Below are positions 5,764 through 6,754 of a DNA stretch of 6,754 nucleotides, piece by piece. The first letter of the stretch is position 1; the number at the start of each line of letters is the position of its first letter. Source of the stretch: Flammeovirgaceae bacterium UBA4659 (GTDB lineage Bacteria > Bacteroidota > Bacteroidia > Cytophagales > Cyclobacteriaceae). The notes below the pieces were generated by a model. It did no database searches, was not told the origin of the DNA, and saw only the letters and a program-made list of their open reading frames with translations. Where the stretch lies: positions 11,192 through 17,945 of the forward strand of contig DHLV01000061.1 of NCBI GenBank assembly GCA_002405445.1, given 5' to 3'. The position numbers and the translations under genes are program-made.

Positions 5764-5880
5764 ATGAAAAAAATTCTAATTTATAATTCATCCAAATATG
5801 AATCGCGAACTATAGATGAGCAAGCAACAATTTTGCAATACGGCCATGAAGTATATAAATGCACAATCCCGTTGCAATCG
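5764..5880 (+). pseudogene. Possible glycosyltransferase N-terminal remnant
   Basis: The plus-strand reading from 5764 begins MKKILIYNSS, continues through an EQATIL helix-like stretch and reaches GHEVYKCTIP. A first strand of the type KKILIYN, followed by a helix and a GHEV turn, is how many GT-B glycosyltransferases (GT4-like) begin. The resemblance stops after about 37 residues, and the frame then runs antisense through the permease's last codons to a stop at 5940. If real, it is a truncated leftover of a sugar transferase gene cut off by a rearrangement at the permease's end. It is short, no promoter or other part of such a gene was found, and it may be chance. Confidence 0.3.
5786..5803. 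repeat. Weak hairpin between permease and promoter
   Basis: ATTCAT (5786-5791), loop CCAAAT, ATGAAT (5798-5803): a 6-bp stem. On the minus strand it is followed by AT-rich sequence and a T-run about 12 bases later. It could weakly end the permease transcript, but the distance to the T-run argues against a canonical terminator. The 132 bases between the permease stop and the promoter hold no better candidate. Confidence 0.25.
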
Positions 5881-5889
5881 ACCGCTACA

Positions 5890-6754
5890 TTACTGATCCT
5901 TCAACGAGTTAACCGGGTTAGAGGTCGCGGCTTTCAATGAGTGATAGCTTACTGTACCAAAGGCCACCAATACTCCAGCAAGCGCTGCGTACACAAATAC
6001 CATCCACCCAAAGCCGACATTGTAGGCAAATTCATGTAGCCATTTTTCCATGGCGTAATATGCAATCGGTATGGCAATGACCAAACCGATTAACACGAGC
6101 TTGAGAAAATCTTTCGACATCATTACCACGATGTTGGAGACCGAAGCGCCCAACACTTTTCGCACCGCCACTGATTTTTTGCTTTGCTCCATGGTGAAAG
6201 AGGCGAGCCCAAACAACCCCAAGCACGACACAAAAATTGCTAAGCCGGAAAACACCCCGAACAACTGACCTAATCGTTTTTCCTGATCAAATAGTTTATC
6301 AAAAGTTTCATCTAAAAAGCTGTATTCAAATTCGTAGTTGGGCACAGTCTTGTTCCAAGTTGTTTCAACACTGGCAATGGTCGCCTTCAAATCTGTCGCC
6401 TTCATTTTCACAGCCATAAATGTTCCTTCGTAGTATGGCTCTAAAAACATAACGAGTGGATCAATTTTATCATGCAAGTGCTTGAAGTGAAAGTCTTCAA
6501 TTACACCAATCACTTTGCCCGGGTTATCGCCACGGCCTCCAATATTCATTTGCTTGCCAATGGCTTCTTCTGGTTTCCAACCAAAATGCTTCAAGGCGGT
6601 TTCATTTATGACAAACTCGCGCTCGTATTGTTTTGAATCGGGGTGGAAGTAATTGCCAAATTTCATCTTCATTCCCATCGTGGTAAGCAAATCGGCATCG
6701 CCACTAAAGAAATATAGATTCTCGGCATCTTTATCTTTGATGCCTTCGTACCAA
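5890..6754 (-). CDS. ABC transporter permease, FtsX/MacB type, C-terminal part
   Basis: The frame is open from the right window edge (WYEGIKDKDA) to TAA at 5890, giving the last 287 residues of a protein whose start is outside. Residues 1 to about 150 belong to the extracytoplasmic MacB-like core; ETALKHFGWKPEEAIGKQ and GVIEDFHFKHLHDKIDPLVM are typical of it. The FtsX domain follows: one helix at about 164-187 (LFGVFSGLAIFVSCLGLFGL), the cytoplasmic coupling segment QSKKSVAVRKVLGASVSNIV, a helix at about 219-235, and a last one at about 246-270, ending in SNPVNSLKDQ. Such permeases pair with a separate MacB-like ATPase and act by mechanotransmission in export or envelope signalling; the cargo is unknown. 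They are usually about 800 residues and frequent in Bacteroidota. No ATPase lies in the window. Confidence 0.92.
   Translation of the reverse strand, partial: WYEGIKDKDAENLYFFSGDADLLTTMGMKMKFGNYFHPDSKQYEREFVINETALKHFGWKPEEAIGKQMNIGGRGDNPGKVIGVIEDFHFKHLHDKIDPLVMFLEPYYEGTFMAVKMKATDLKATIASVETTWNKTVPNYEFEYSFLDETFDKLFDQEKRLGQLFGVFSGLAIFVSCLGLFGLASFTMEQSKKSVAVRKVLGASVSNIVVMMSKDFLKLVLIGLVIAIPIAYYAMEKWLHEFAYNVGFGWMVFVYAALAGVLVAFGTVSYHSLKAATSNPVNSLKDQ

Noticed and set aside
1..6754. CRISPR array, insertion sequence, prophage or toxin-antitoxin locus
   Set aside because: No regularly spaced repeats, transposase or integrase motifs, or recognisable toxin-antitoxin gene pair were seen on either strand.

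Overview
The window looks like chromosomal DNA of a Bacteroidota bacterium, probably from the Cytophagales side of the phylum (inference). The evidence is a large FtsX/MacB-type permease of the kind common in that phylum, start codons without Shine-Dalgarno sequences, and promoter-like sites matching the Bacteroidota pattern TTTG-N19..21-TAnnTTTG. The window holds six substantial protein genes (two cut by its ends), a putative small transcription unit and a possible gene remnant. No rRNA, tRNA, CRISPR array or insertion sequence is visible.

Left part (1-1438, minus strand): a DEDDy-type 3'-5' exonuclease of the PolB-exonuclease-like family, followed with a 4-base ATGA overlap by the N-terminal third of ribonuclease R (rnr), which runs off the left edge. 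The pair forms a tightly coupled nuclease operon. A short divergent promoter region (about 1439-1481) separates it from a plus-strand M20-family metallo-dipeptidase (1482-2849). The dipeptidase ends in a convergent intergenic region carrying two hairpins, one of them a 40-base near-perfect palindrome.

Middle part (2951-5463, minus strand): rtcB, an RNA 3'-phosphate/5'-hydroxyl ligase in a long variant of about 471 residues, followed by two small TPR proteins that are clearly tandem paralogues of each other. The order and short gaps (53 and 57 bases) suggest one transcript, with a pair of mutually exclusive hairpins between rtcB and the first TPR gene. No rtcA, archease or rtcR-like gene is visible, so the TPR pair is the only candidate partner seen here.

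Right part (5464-6754): a gene-poor stretch of 426 bases holds a compact minus-strand unit. It consists of a perfect TTTG-N21-TACCTTTG promoter, a 26-codon ORF beginning near the expected transcription start, an AT-rich hairpin and two tandem intrinsic terminators. Next to it, on the plus strand, is a short ORF resembling only the N-terminus of a glycosyltransferase, possibly a remnant. The window ends in the C-terminal 287 residues of an ABC-transporter permease (minus strand, cut by the right edge).

The most interesting parts are the small promoter-ORF-terminator unit and the rtcB plus duplicated-TPR cluster. Neither can be shown to be new without database searches.
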